Part shown: one piece after another, positions 44,271 through 52,740 of the stretch
How positions within the stretch are numbered: the first letter of the stretch is position 1
Layout: each line of letters begins with the position of its first letter
NCBI RefSeq assembly: GCF_024741815.1
Contig: NZ_CP102951.1
Location: 4,788,001-4,852,000, forward strand
Length of the DNA stretch: 64,000 bases
Direction: 5' to 3'
Origin: Pseudomonas sp. LS1212
GTDB taxonomy: Bacteria > Pseudomonadota > Gammaproteobacteria > Pseudomonadales > Pseudomonadaceae
Notes under the pieces: generated by a model
What the model saw: the letters and a program-made list of their open reading frames with translations, nothing else
The model's database searches: none
Told to the model about the DNA's origin: nothing
Made by a program: the position numbers and the translations under genes

Positions 44271-46010
44271 TCACACGGCAGAAGGTTCGCTCGCCGGTTG
44301 CGTCACCAAGCGCCCGCCCTCGATTCTGACGTGCCGTGGATGGAAGCGCTTGAGGCTGCTGCGATGGCCCACGCTGACAATACCGACCCCGGGCAACTGA
44401 TCGATCACCGCCTGGTAAAGCGTCGCTTCGTCTTCTTCATCCATGGCTGCGGTAGCTTCATCCAAGTACAGCCACTTTGGTGCATACAACAAGGCGCGAG
44501 CGAAGCCCAATCGCTGCTGCTCGCCCGGTGAAAGCATGCGCTGCCAGTGGTTGCTCTCATCCAGTCGCGCAATCAGATGCGACAAGCGACAGGTTTCCAG
44601 CACCTCACTGTAGCGCTCTGCTGCATACGCCTGCGCCAGCTGTGGATAACTCAAGGCCTCGCGCAGGCTGCCGATCGGTAAATAAGGTTTCTGCGGTAAA
44701 AACAGCGAACGACCTGTCGGCATGTCGATGCGCCCCTTGCCGCTGGGCCAGAGATTGCCCATGGCCCGCAACAAGGTACTCTTGCCACTGCCGGAGCGAC
44801 CGCTGAGCATCAGCCGCTCCCCCGGGGCAACGGCAAGACTGGCGCCGGCCAGCAGGTGCCTGCCATTGGCCAGGTCCAGGCTCAAGTCATCGATGCGCAG
44901 CGCCTGGCCCTGATGCCGGACATCAATGGCACTGACCCGTTCTTCGTTGTCGCTCATGGCCTGACGGAAGCTCAACAGCCGGTCGCAGGTTGCCCGCCAG
45001 CTGGCCAGCATGACGTAGGCATCGATAAACCAGCTGAAGTTTTCCTGGACATTGCCGAATGCCGAGTTGATCTGCATCAGCTCGCCAAGCTCGATCTTGC
45101 CGGAAAAATACCGTGGGGCGGCGACGACAAATGGAAAGATGATCGCGATCTGCCCGTAGCCGGTCGTGAAGAATTTCAAGCGCTTCTGCACCCCCATGAT
45201 GCTCCAGAAGTTGCTCCACACCTTGCCGAAACGGGCACTGAGCCGCTGGTTCTCGATCGGCTCGCCGTCATACAGCGCAATGCTTTCGGCATTCTCGCGA
45301 ATGCGCACCATGGCGAAGCGCAAGTCGGCTTCAAAGCGCTGCTGGTTGTTGGTCAAGCCGATCAGGCGACGGCCGATCAAATGCGCCAGCCAGCTGCCGA
45401 CGCCCGCATAGACCAGCGCGCACCAGAACATATAGCCCGCAATCGTCACGCCGAATACGTCGAGACTGCCCGATACGCCCCAGAGAATGATCGAGAACGA
45501 CACCAGGCTGACCAGGTTGGTCATCAACCCCAGTGCCAGGGTCAAGGTATCGGAAGTAAAACTATTGAGGTCTTCACTCAGGCGCTGGTCGGGGTTATCG
45601 GTGTAGCCCCCCTGTTCCAACTGGTAGTAATTCTTGTGTTGCAGCCAGCGCGCAAAATGCTGCTCGGTCAACCAGCGCCGCCAGCGGATGGTCAGCATCT
45701 GCGTCAGATAGAGGCGGTAGACCGCCGCAAGAATCGCCACCGCCGCGATGCCGCAAAAAAACAGCATCAACCGGGTAAAGGCTGCGAGGTCCTTGTCTTG
45801 CAGGGCATTGTAGAAATCCCGGTACCAGCTGTTGATCGCAACCGAAATAGCGACATCGAACAGTGACAGGGCGATGACCACAATCAGCAGCAACCAGGCC
45901 TTGCCCTTCTCCTCGCTGCGCCAATAGGGCGTGATCAGACTCCATACACGGCGCCAGAAGTGTCCGCGCACCGCATCATTGACCGCAGAATATTCAGCGT
46001 TCAGATCCAT
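44271..46010 (-). CDS. YddA/SbmA-type ABC transporter, fused membrane and ATPase domains
   Basis: A 579-residue half-transporter. The N-terminal SbmA/BacA-like membrane domain has helices such as LLLIVVIALSLFDVAISVAI and the hallmark WRRWLTEQHFARWLQHKNYYQLE...DNPDQRLSEDL. The C-terminal ATPase has Walker A SGRSGSGKSTLLRAMGNLWP (near residue 410), signature LSPGEQQRLGFARALL and Walker B WLYLDEATAAMDEED. Homologues import vitamin B12 or peptides, or have unknown cargo (YddA). Cargo here is unknown. It is downstream of roxSR on the same strand, with a 12-bp hairpin between. Confidence 0.88.
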   Translation of the reverse strand: MDLNAEYSAVNDAVRGHFWRRVWSLITPYWRSEEKGKAWLLLIVVIALSLFDVAISVAINSWYRDFYNALQDKDLAAFTRLMLFFCGIAAVAILAAVYRLYLTQMLTIRWRRWLTEQHFARWLQHKNYYQLEQGGYTDNPDQRLSEDLNSFTSDTLTLALGLMTNLVSLVSFSIILWGVSGSLDVFGVTIAGYMFWCALVYAGVGSWLAHLIGRRLIGLTNNQQRFEADLRFAMVRIRENAESIALYDGEPIENQRLSARFGKVWSNFWSIMGVQKRLKFFTTGYGQIAIIFPFVVAAPRYFSGKIELGELMQINSAFGNVQENFSWFIDAYVMLASWRATCDRLLSFRQAMSDNEERVSAIDVRHQGQALRIDDLSLDLANGRHLLAGASLAVAPGERLMLSGRSGSGKSTLLRAMGNLWPSGKGRIDMPTGRSLFLPQKPYLPIGSLREALSYPQLAQAYAAERYSEVLETCRLSHLIARLDESNHWQRMLSPGEQQRLGFARALLYAPKWLYLDEATAAMDEEDEATLYQAVIDQLPGVGIVSVGHRSSLKRFHPRHVRIEGGRLVTQPASEPSAV

Positions 46011-46040
46011 GGTTCAGACTCGGTAGAGTGGAACGCAGCA

Positions 46041-46068
46041 CCGGGTGGATCGGTGCCGATCCACCCGG
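46041..46068. other. Stem-loop between roxR and the yddA-like gene
   Basis: Perfect 12-bp stem CCGGGTGGATCG(GTGC)CGATCCACCCGG, 16 bases after the roxR stop. No T run; a possible transcript boundary. Confidence 0.5.
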
Positions 46069-46084
46069 AGTGTAGAAGCCTTGC

Positions 46085-46645
46085 TCAGCGGCGCACTGGC
46101 CGCTTCTGCAATTTACGCTGCAAGGTACGCCGGTGCATACCCAGGGCACGGGCAGTGGCGGAGATATTGCCTTCGTGTTCAGTCAGCACGCGCTGGATGT
46201 GCTCCCATTGCAGGCGGTCCACCGACATGGGGTTTTCCGGCACCAGGGTGTCGAGGTCGGCGTGCTCGGAGAGCAAGGCGGCCAGCACATCATCGGCGTC
46301 CGCCGGCTTGCACAGGTAATTGCAGGCGCCGCGCTTGATGGCTTCGACTGCGGTGGCAATGCTCGAGTAGCCGGTCAGGATCAGCACGCGCATCTCCGGG
46401 TCCAGCTCCAGCAGCTTGGGCAGCAACACCAGGCCGGAATCGCCGTCCATCTTCAGGTCCAGCGCCGCATAGTCGGGCAAATCCTGCTGAGCGAGGATCA
46501 AGCCCTCTTCGGCGGAGCCTGCGGTGCTGACGCGAAAACCGCGACGGCTCATGGCCCGGGCCATGACGCGGGTAAAGGTGGCGTCGTCATCCACCAGCAG
46601 CAGATGCGGCAGTTCTTCGCCTTCGATCGGGGTTTCGTCAGTCAT
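46085..46645 (-). CDS. roxR: Redox response regulator RoxR
   Basis: A 186-residue response regulator of the RegA/PrrA/RoxR/ActR group. In Pseudomonas it controls terminal oxidases and cyanide-tolerant respiration. The receiver domain has the acidic pair in LLLVDDDATF, phosphoacceptor Asp63 (AALDLKMDGDSG), LILTGYSSI and the Lys in CNYLCKPAD. The C-terminal Fis-like helix-turn-helix is ISATARALGMHRRTLQRKLQKR. I start at ATG 46645 after GAGGAG. A longer in-frame reading would begin in roxS. It overlaps the roxS stop by 8 bases. Confidence 0.95.
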   Translation of the reverse strand: MTDETPIEGEELPHLLLVDDDATFTRVMARAMSRRGFRVSTAGSAEEGLILAQQDLPDYAALDLKMDGDSGLVLLPKLLELDPEMRVLILTGYSSIATAVEAIKRGACNYLCKPADADDVLAALLSEHADLDTLVPENPMSVDRLQWEHIQRVLTEHEGNISATARALGMHRRTLQRKLQKRPVRR

Positions 46646-47900
46646 GTTCGTCTCCTCGGGCGTCGCGAGGCAGGCGCAGCTCGGTGAGCGTGCCGCCTTC
46701 CTCATGACTATAGAGTTTCACCGAGCCGCCGGCGCGTGTCACGCTGGCCTTGCTCAGAAACAGGCCCAGGCCGAAGCCTTTGCCTTTGGTGGTAAAGAAT
46801 GGCTTGCCGATCTGTTCGGCGATCGCCAGCGGCACGCCCGGGCCGTGGTCGCGAATGCTGATGACAATGTCTTCGGCATTCCAGTCCAGGCGCACTTCCA
46901 GCCCTTCCGGACAGGCGTCGGCAGCGTTGTTCAACAGATTGAGCAAGGCCTGGGTCAGGTCCGGCGGTGGCGCCAGGCGCGGAATGTTGCCCTGGCCAAG
47001 ACGCTGAAAGCGGTAACTGGCCTCGGGGCGCATCAGATGCCAGCGGTTGAGCGCCTCGTCGAGCCAGAAGGTCACTTCCTGATCCTCAACCGCCAGCCGG
47101 CGATTGGCTTCGGCTGCCCGCACCAGTTGCTGCAGGGTGTCCTTGCACAGCTTGACCTGGTCCTGCAGTACCGAAAGGTCGTCCTGCAGGGCCGGATCGG
47201 AGTGATCCTGGCGCATCTCCTTGATCAACACACTCATGGTTGCCAGTGGCGTCCCCAGCTCGTGCGCCGCACCGGCAGCCTGGGTCGCGACGGCCAGCAG
47301 TTGCTGGTCGCGCAGGCCCTCTTCGCGCCTTACTGCACGCAATTGCTCCTGGCGACGCAGCTCCTCGGCCATCTTCGCGGCAAAAAAAGTGATCACCGCC
47401 GCAGCCAGGGCAAAGCTCAGCCACATGCCGTAGATCTGCATCTTCTCCCGCGACAGGGGGAAGGTTTCCAATGGGTAGAACTGCACCAGCAACAGGGTAT
47501 AGGCAGTCAGGGCGATGCCGGTGAGGATCAGCGAATACAGCCACGGCAGCGTCACCGCGGCAATGGTCAGGGGCACCAGGTAATAGGAGACGAAGGGGTT
47601 GGTCGAGCCCCCGGAGAAATACAGCAACGCGCTGTGGATCAGCAGGTCGCAGGCCAGCTGCACCGCGTATTCCAGTTCGGTCACCGGCCATGAGGTGCGC
47701 AAGCGCACGGCGGTCAGTACGCACAGCACCATGGAGCAACCCAGGGTGATGCAAAGCGCCAGCCACGGCAGGGGCAGTAGTTCGGTCCAGTAGGCTACAC
47801 CCACGGAGCCGGCTTGAGCGGCCAGGACCAGGATGCGAATGAAGGTCAGGCGCCAGAGGTTCTGACGCGTAGCGGACAGCAATTGTACGGGGGCGAGCAT
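46638..47900 (-). CDS. roxS: Redox sensor histidine kinase RoxS
   Basis: A 420-residue membrane kinase of the RegB/PrrB/RoxS family. Six N-terminal helices carry the quinone-sensing GGxxNPF motif, here GGSTNPF at residues 97-103. The H-box is AAGAAHELGTPLATMSVLI with His213. Cys252 in QVKLCKDTLQQL is at the position of the redox cysteine of RegB. The ATPase domain has LNLLNNAADACPEG, IRDHGPGVP and GKGFGLGLFLSKA. I start at ATG 47900 (MLAPVQLL) behind CAGGAG. Confidence 0.95.
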   Translation of the reverse strand: MLAPVQLLSATRQNLWRLTFIRILVLAAQAGSVGVAYWTELLPLPWLALCITLGCSMVLCVLTAVRLRTSWPVTELEYAVQLACDLLIHSALLYFSGGSTNPFVSYYLVPLTIAAVTLPWLYSLILTGIALTAYTLLLVQFYPLETFPLSREKMQIYGMWLSFALAAAVITFFAAKMAEELRRQEQLRAVRREEGLRDQQLLAVATQAAGAAHELGTPLATMSVLIKEMRQDHSDPALQDDLSVLQDQVKLCKDTLQQLVRAAEANRRLAVEDQEVTFWLDEALNRWHLMRPEASYRFQRLGQGNIPRLAPPPDLTQALLNLLNNAADACPEGLEVRLDWNAEDIVISIRDHGPGVPLAIAEQIGKPFFTTKGKGFGLGLFLSKASVTRAGGSVKLYSHEEGGTLTELRLPRDARGDEHD

Positions 47901-48099
47901 GAGCTCTCCTGATGAGCGCTCCAGGCGGATCGCGCTGATTATAACCAAGGCGTGGCCCTGGCTGGGAAACTGCGGCAAACGGCCACACTTTGTCATACAC
48001 CGGCAACGCGGCTTTGTGAACTGCAACCCAGAGGCTAGAGTCTGATGGGTCTGCGTGGAAAGGACAGACACCCCACGCGTCGATCTCAAGGAGCCTTAC

Positions 48100-48810
48100 A
48101 TGCAAAACCTCCGTCGCAGTGCCGCCCTCGTCATGGGTGCAGGCCTGCTCGCCAGCCTGCCAGCCCTGGCCGAAGAGCCGCGCTACAACCAGATTTCCCT
48201 GCGTGCCGAAGCCAGCCAGGAAGTGCCGCGCGACCTGATGCTCGTGACGCTGTACACCGAAGCACAAAATACCGACCCGGCCAAACTTGCCGCCGAGATC
48301 AGCCAGACCATGAACAAGGCGCTGGAGCAGGCGCGCCGGGTCAAGGACATAAAACTCAGCCAGGGCAGCCGCAATAGCTACCCGGTCTATGAAGAGAAGG
48401 GCCGCAAGATTATCGCCTGGCGCGAGCGCGCCGAACTGCGCCTGGAAAGCACCGACTTCGCCGCATTGTCGAAACTGACCGGTGAAATGCTGCAGGACCT
48501 GAAGCTGGGCGGCATGGACTTCACCGTCGCCACCCCAACGCGCAGGGCCAGCGAAGATGCCCTGCTCAAGGACGCCGTGGCGGCGTTCAAGGCCCGCGCG
48601 CAGCTGGCGACCGAAGCACTGGGCGGCAAAGGCTACAAAGTGGTCAATTTGAACCTGAACAGCAGCGGCTACCCACAGCCCTATCCGCGCGGCCCGATGA
48701 TGATGAAGGCGAGCATGGATGCCGGTGCAGCCGTTACGCCGGAGGTCGAAGCCGGTACCAGCCAGGTCAGCATGAATGCCGACGGCACCATTGAAGTTCT
48801 GATGCCGTGA
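48100..48810 (+). CDS. SIMPL-domain (DUF541) periplasmic protein
   Basis: A 236-residue secreted protein. The signal peptide MQNLRRSAALVMGAGLLASL ends near ALA-EE at residue 25. The DUF541/SIMPL fold (BP26/OMP28-like) follows: YNQISLRAEASQEVPRDLMLVTLYTEAQNTDPAKL and QARRVKDIKLSQGSRNSYPVYEEKGRKI. Its biochemical role is unknown. The same gene sits between roxSR and the dpp genes in P. aeruginosa. ATG 48100 has AAGGAG upstream. It diverges from roxS and is followed by a hairpin. Confidence 0.88.
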   Translation: MQNLRRSAALVMGAGLLASLPALAEEPRYNQISLRAEASQEVPRDLMLVTLYTEAQNTDPAKLAAEISQTMNKALEQARRVKDIKLSQGSRNSYPVYEEKGRKIIAWRERAELRLESTDFAALSKLTGEMLQDLKLGGMDFTVATPTRRASEDALLKDAVAAFKARAQLATEALGGKGYKVVNLNLNSSGYPQPYPRGPMMMKASMDAGAAVTPEVEAGTSQVSMNADGTIEVLMP

Positions 48811-48833
48811 TGGATTGAAGCTGCAACCTCGCA

Positions 48834-48868
48834 AAAAGGTGCGCGAAATCTTCGACGCGCACCCTTTT
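48834..48868 (+). terminator. Terminator after the SIMPL-domain gene
   Basis: AAAAGGTGCGCG, a 10-base loop, then CGCGCACCCTTTT (one bulged C). Confidence 0.75.
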
Positions 48869-49072
48869 GGATGCTTCCAACTCCACTAAAACGATGGCGC
48901 AAACGTTCAACCACTTGAAAATTATACGTATGCGACAAAAGTGTACGAACGTCCCACTCTTTTGGTGTTCGCCCTACCTAAAGAGTTGCATTGGGTATGG
49001 GGCCTGCATAAGTATCGGCAGGTCGGCCCACAAGGCTGCCCTCACTTAAAAAATGACAACAATGAGGCCACC

Positions 49073-50698
49073 ATGCTCAAAACCGCGGTCATTCCGTTAC
49101 TAGTCGGCGCCAGCTTGCTTGCCAGCGCTCCTTTCGCCAGCGCGGCGACCAACCTGGTGTTTTGCTCCGAAGGCAGCCCTGCCGGCTTCGACCCAGGCCA
49201 ATACACGACCGGAACCGACTTCGACGCCTCCGCCGAAACCATCTACAACCGGCTCAGCCAATTCGAGCGTGGCGGCACCGCAGTAATCCCCGGCCTGGCG
49301 ACCAGCTGGGACATCTCCGATGACGGCCTGACCTACGTCTTCCACCTGCGTGAAGGCGTCAAGTTCCACACCACCCCGTACTTCACGCCGACCCGCGAAT
49401 TCAATGCCGACGACGTGGTCTTCACCTTCACCCGCATGCTCGACAAGGACATGCCGTTCCGCAAGGCCTACCCGACCGAATTCCCGTACTTCACCGACAT
49501 GGGGATGGACGCCAACATCACCAAGGTCGAGAAGGTTGACGACAAGACCGTCAAGTTCACCCTCAAGACTGTCGATGCCGCGTTCATCCAGAACATGGCC
49601 ATGAGCTTCGCCTCCATCCAGTCCGCCGAGTATGCCGACAAGCTGCTCAAGGAAGGCAAGACTGCCGACCTCAACCAGAAACCGATCGGCACCGGCCCGT
49701 TCGTGTTCAAGAGCTACCAGAAAGACTCGAACATTCGCTACACCGGCAACAAGGACTACTGGAAGCCCGATGACGTCAAGATCGACAACCTGATCTTCGC
49801 CATCACCACCGATGCTTCTGTACGCATGCAGAAGTTGAAGAAGAACGAATGCCAGATCACCCTCTTCCCGCGTCCGGCCGACCTCAAGCCATTGAAGGAA
49901 GACCAGACTCTGAAGATGCCTGACCAGGCTGGCTTCAACCTTGGCTACATCGCCTACAACGTGATGGACAAGATCAAGGGCAGCAACGACGCCAACCCCC
50001 TGTCCCAGTTGAAAGTGCGCCAGGCGCTGGACATGGCGGTGAACAAGCAGCAGATCATCGACTCCGTGTACCAGGGCGCCGGCCAATTGGCCGTCAATGG
50101 CATGCCGCCGACCCAATGGTCCTATGACGACTCCATCAAGGACGCCGCCTACAACCCTGAGAAAGCCAAGGAGCTGCTCAAGGAAGCCGGAATCAAGGAC
50201 GGCACCGAGATCACCCTCTGGGCCATGCCGGTGCAACGTCCCTACAACCCCAACGCCAAGCTGATGGCAGAAATGCTGCAGTCGGACTGGGCCAAGATCG
50301 GTATCAAGGCCAAGATCGTCAGCTATGAATGGGGTGAGTACATCAAGCGCTCCAAAGGCGGCGAACAAGGCGCCATGCTGATTGGCTGGAGCGGCGACAA
50401 CGGTGACCCGGACAACTGGCTGGGCACCCTGTACGGTTGCGACGCGGTCAGCGGCAACAACTTCTCGAAATGGTGCTACAAGCCCTACGACGACCTGATC
50501 AAGCAAGCCAAGGCGACCCCTGACCAGGCCAAACGCACCGAACTGTACAAGCAGGCTCAACACATTCTCAAGGAACAGGTGCCGATCACCCCGATCGCCC
50601 ACTCGACGGTGTTCCAACCGATGCGCAGCAACGTGCAGGATTACAAGATCAGCCCCTTCGGCTTGAACTCCTTCTACGGCGTCAGCGTCAGCAAGTAA
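49073..50698 (+). CDS. dppA1: Dipeptide ABC transporter substrate-binding protein, copy 1
   Basis: A 541-residue periplasmic SBP_bac_5 protein that delivers peptides to DppBCDF. The signal peptide is MLKTAVIPLLVGASLLASAP plus FASA (cleavage near residue 24). NLVFCSEGSPAGFDPGQYTTGT and TYVFHLREGVKFH are typical DppA blocks, and MLIGWSGDNGDPDNWLGTLYGCDA lines the ligand site. I start at ATG 49073, the only one that opens onto the signal peptide. It closely resembles the second copy at 50999, which suggests tandem duplication. The about 200-base leader upstream contains no gene. Confidence 0.93.
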   Translation: MLKTAVIPLLVGASLLASAPFASAATNLVFCSEGSPAGFDPGQYTTGTDFDASAETIYNRLSQFERGGTAVIPGLATSWDISDDGLTYVFHLREGVKFHTTPYFTPTREFNADDVVFTFTRMLDKDMPFRKAYPTEFPYFTDMGMDANITKVEKVDDKTVKFTLKTVDAAFIQNMAMSFASIQSAEYADKLLKEGKTADLNQKPIGTGPFVFKSYQKDSNIRYTGNKDYWKPDDVKIDNLIFAITTDASVRMQKLKKNECQITLFPRPADLKPLKEDQTLKMPDQAGFNLGYIAYNVMDKIKGSNDANPLSQLKVRQALDMAVNKQQIIDSVYQGAGQLAVNGMPPTQWSYDDSIKDAAYNPEKAKELLKEAGIKDGTEITLWAMPVQRPYNPNAKLMAEMLQSDWAKIGIKAKIVSYEWGEYIKRSKGGEQGAMLIGWSGDNGDPDNWLGTLYGCDAVSGNNFSKWCYKPYDDLIKQAKATPDQAKRTELYKQAQHILKEQVPITPIAHSTVFQPMRSNVQDYKISPFGLNSFYGVSVSK

Positions 50699-50705
50699 GG
50701 TCCCC

Positions 50706-50739
50706 GCCCTCGATTGTGTCTGACGGCGCAACCGAGGGC
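50706..50739 (+). other. Stem-loop after dppA1
   Basis: GCCCTCGATTG and CAACCGAGGGC pair with one mismatch around a 12-base loop, 7 bases after the stop. No T run. The rest of the 300-base gap to dppA2 (50740-50998) shows nothing else I can name. Confidence 0.5.
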
Positions 50740-50998
50740 TATGCCTTCAAGGTTAGCTCGGAGTCCAAGTAAGCAACGGAAGGCTGCGTTTTCAGCAAGC
50801 GCCAACAGCCTCATCGGAAATTTCCCTCAAGCTTCCCAGACTTTGCGCCTATGCGCCCGTGTCATTGGCGACCTACCGTCCAATGGCAGGCCGCGCCATG
50901 CGCACAAGCGGCGCTGTCAAGCGCCAAGGCTTGAGCCGATGAAACGTGCTCACTCGACTTGGCTGTGACCTTTGCTTCATAAAAAAATAGGGACCGTC

Positions 50999-52594
50999 AT
51001 GCGTCTTACCCAAACTGTTGCATCCGTGCTCAGCCTCGGTCTATTGACCCTGGCACCACAAGCCCAGGCAGCCAAGAGCCTGGTGTTCTGCTCCGAAAGC
51101 AGCCCATCGGGTTTCGATACGGCTCAATACACCAGCGCCACCGATAACGATGCGGCAGAGCCGCTCTATAACCGTCTGGTCGAGTTCGAAAAAGGCGGCA
51201 CCGTCGTCACCCCGGCCCTGGCCACGCGCTGGGAAGTGTCGGAGGACGGACTGAGCTACACCTTTCACTTACGTGAAGGCGTGGTGTTTCATGACAACAA
51301 GGCATTCACGCCTTCGCGCCATTTCAATGCAGACGATGTGCTCTTCACCTTCAACCGCATGCTCGACAAGCAACATCCGTTTCGCAAGGCCTACCCGACC
51401 GAGTTTCCCTACTTTGTCGGCATGAGCCTGGACAAGAACATCGCCAGGGTCGAGAAAAGCGACCCCATGACCGTGGTGTTCACCCTCAACTCAGTCGATG
51501 CGGCGTTTATTCAAAACCTGGCCATGAGTTTCGCCTCGATCCTCTCGGCAGAATATGCCGAGCAATTGCTGACATCGGGCAAACCCAGCGACATCACGCA
51601 CAAGCCCATCGGTACCGGGCCGTTCAAGTTCCAGCGCTACCAGAAGGACTCGCAGATCCGTTATGCGGCCAACAAGGCGTACTGGGATCCGAGCCAGGTC
51701 AAGGTCGACAATCTGATTTTCTCGATCAATACCGACGCCTCGGTGCGGGTGCAAAAGCTCAGGAAGAATGAATGTCAGATTACCTTACACCCGCGCCCTG
51801 CCGATCTTGAAGCGCTCAAGCAAGACCCCACGCTGCAAGTGATCGAAAAACCCGGCTTCAACCTGGGCTACATCGCCTACAACGTGCGCCATCAACCGTT
51901 CGATCAACTGCAGGTTCGCCAGGCCATGGACATGGCAGTGAACAAGGCCGAAATCATCAAGACGGTTTACCAGCAAGCCGGCCAACTGGCCGTCAACAGC
52001 ATGCCGCCGACCCAATGGTCCTACGACGACACCATCAAGGACGCCGGCTACGACCCGGAGAAAGCCAAGGCTTTGCTCAAGGCCGCCGGGGTCAAGGAAG
52101 GCACTGAATTCACTTTGTGGGCCATGCCCGTGCAACGCCCCTACAACCCCAATGCCAAACTGATGGCCGAGATGCTCCAGGCCGATTGGGCCAGGATCGG
52201 CTTGAAGGTCAAAATCGTCAGCTACGAGTGGGGCGAATACCTCAAGCGCACCAAGGACGGCGAACACGATGTCGCGCTGATCGGCTGGACGGGTGACAAC
52301 GGCGACCCCGACAACTGGCTCGGCACCCTGTACAGCTGCAATGCCATTGGCAGTAACAATTATTCCATGTGGTGCGACGAGCGCTTTGACCAGTTGGTCA
52401 AGCAAGCCCGCATCGTGACCGACCGGGCGCAGCGCAGTGTGCTGTACAAACAGGCACAGCAACGGCTCAAGGAGCAAGTGCCGATCACGCCGATCGCTCA
52501 CTCGACCGTCAACCAGCCCCTGAGTGCAAAAATCGAAGGTTTCAAGGTCAGCCCCTTCGGCCGCAACGTCTTCTCTGGCGTCAGTATCGACTAG
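50999..52594 (+). CDS. dppA2: Dipeptide ABC transporter substrate-binding protein, copy 2
   Basis: A 531-residue SBP_bac_5 protein. The signal peptide MRLTQTVASVLSLGLLTLAP ends near AQA at residue 24. The mature protein runs parallel to copy 1: SLVFCSESSPSGFDTAQYTSAT, YAANKAYWDPSQVKVDNLIFSI and LIGWTGDNGDPDNWLGTLYSCNA. ATG 50999 has only a modest Shine-Dalgarno (AGGGA). Paralogous Dpp binding proteins with different peptide preferences are known in P. aeruginosa; the preference here cannot be read from sequence. Confidence 0.92.
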   Translation: MRLTQTVASVLSLGLLTLAPQAQAAKSLVFCSESSPSGFDTAQYTSATDNDAAEPLYNRLVEFEKGGTVVTPALATRWEVSEDGLSYTFHLREGVVFHDNKAFTPSRHFNADDVLFTFNRMLDKQHPFRKAYPTEFPYFVGMSLDKNIARVEKSDPMTVVFTLNSVDAAFIQNLAMSFASILSAEYAEQLLTSGKPSDITHKPIGTGPFKFQRYQKDSQIRYAANKAYWDPSQVKVDNLIFSINTDASVRVQKLRKNECQITLHPRPADLEALKQDPTLQVIEKPGFNLGYIAYNVRHQPFDQLQVRQAMDMAVNKAEIIKTVYQQAGQLAVNSMPPTQWSYDDTIKDAGYDPEKAKALLKAAGVKEGTEFTLWAMPVQRPYNPNAKLMAEMLQADWARIGLKVKIVSYEWGEYLKRTKDGEHDVALIGWTGDNGDPDNWLGTLYSCNAIGSNNYSMWCDERFDQLVKQARIVTDRAQRSVLYKQAQQRLKEQVPITPIAHSTVNQPLSAKIEGFKVSPFGRNVFSGVSID

Positions 52595-52647
52595 ACAAAA
52601 ACCGCTTCAAGCATCGGCAGCAACATCCGCGCCATGGCTTGTTGCAG

Positions 52648-52665
52648 GCCGAATTCGGCTTTTTG
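52648..52665 (+). terminator. Short terminator after dppA2
   Basis: GCCG(AATT)CGGC followed by TTTTT, 54 bases after the stop. The stem is only 4 bp, so it may be weak. Confidence 0.5.
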
Positions 52666-52712
52666 TCATAGAGCGAACGATTGCATTAGCCGGCTCACCG
52701 AGAAAGGCCGGC

Positions 52713-52720
52713 AATAAAAA
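52713..52720 (+). promoter_or_regulatory. Candidate Hfq/Crc (catabolite activity) motif at the porin gene
   Basis: AATAAAAA fits AANAANAA and lies just upstream of the AAGGAG ribosome site of the porin gene, where Hfq-Crc blocks translation in Pseudomonas. Confidence 0.4.
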
Positions 52721-52740
52721 GAATTCAAAGGAGTTGCACC

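Noticed and set aside
46646..46705. Extended N-terminus for roxR from 46705
   Set aside because: It would lie fully within roxS, whereas ATG 46645 has a strong GAGGAG site and begins the conserved protein.
49100..50731. Minus-strand open frame of 543 codons opposite dppA1
   Set aside because: The dppA1 product is unmistakable, and similar antisense frames opposite dppA2 and the third dppA follow from the same codon bias.
50714..50968. Small plus-strand frame of 84 codons between dppA1 and dppA2
   Set aside because: No ribosome site, no recognisable protein, and it overlaps the stem-loop after dppA1.
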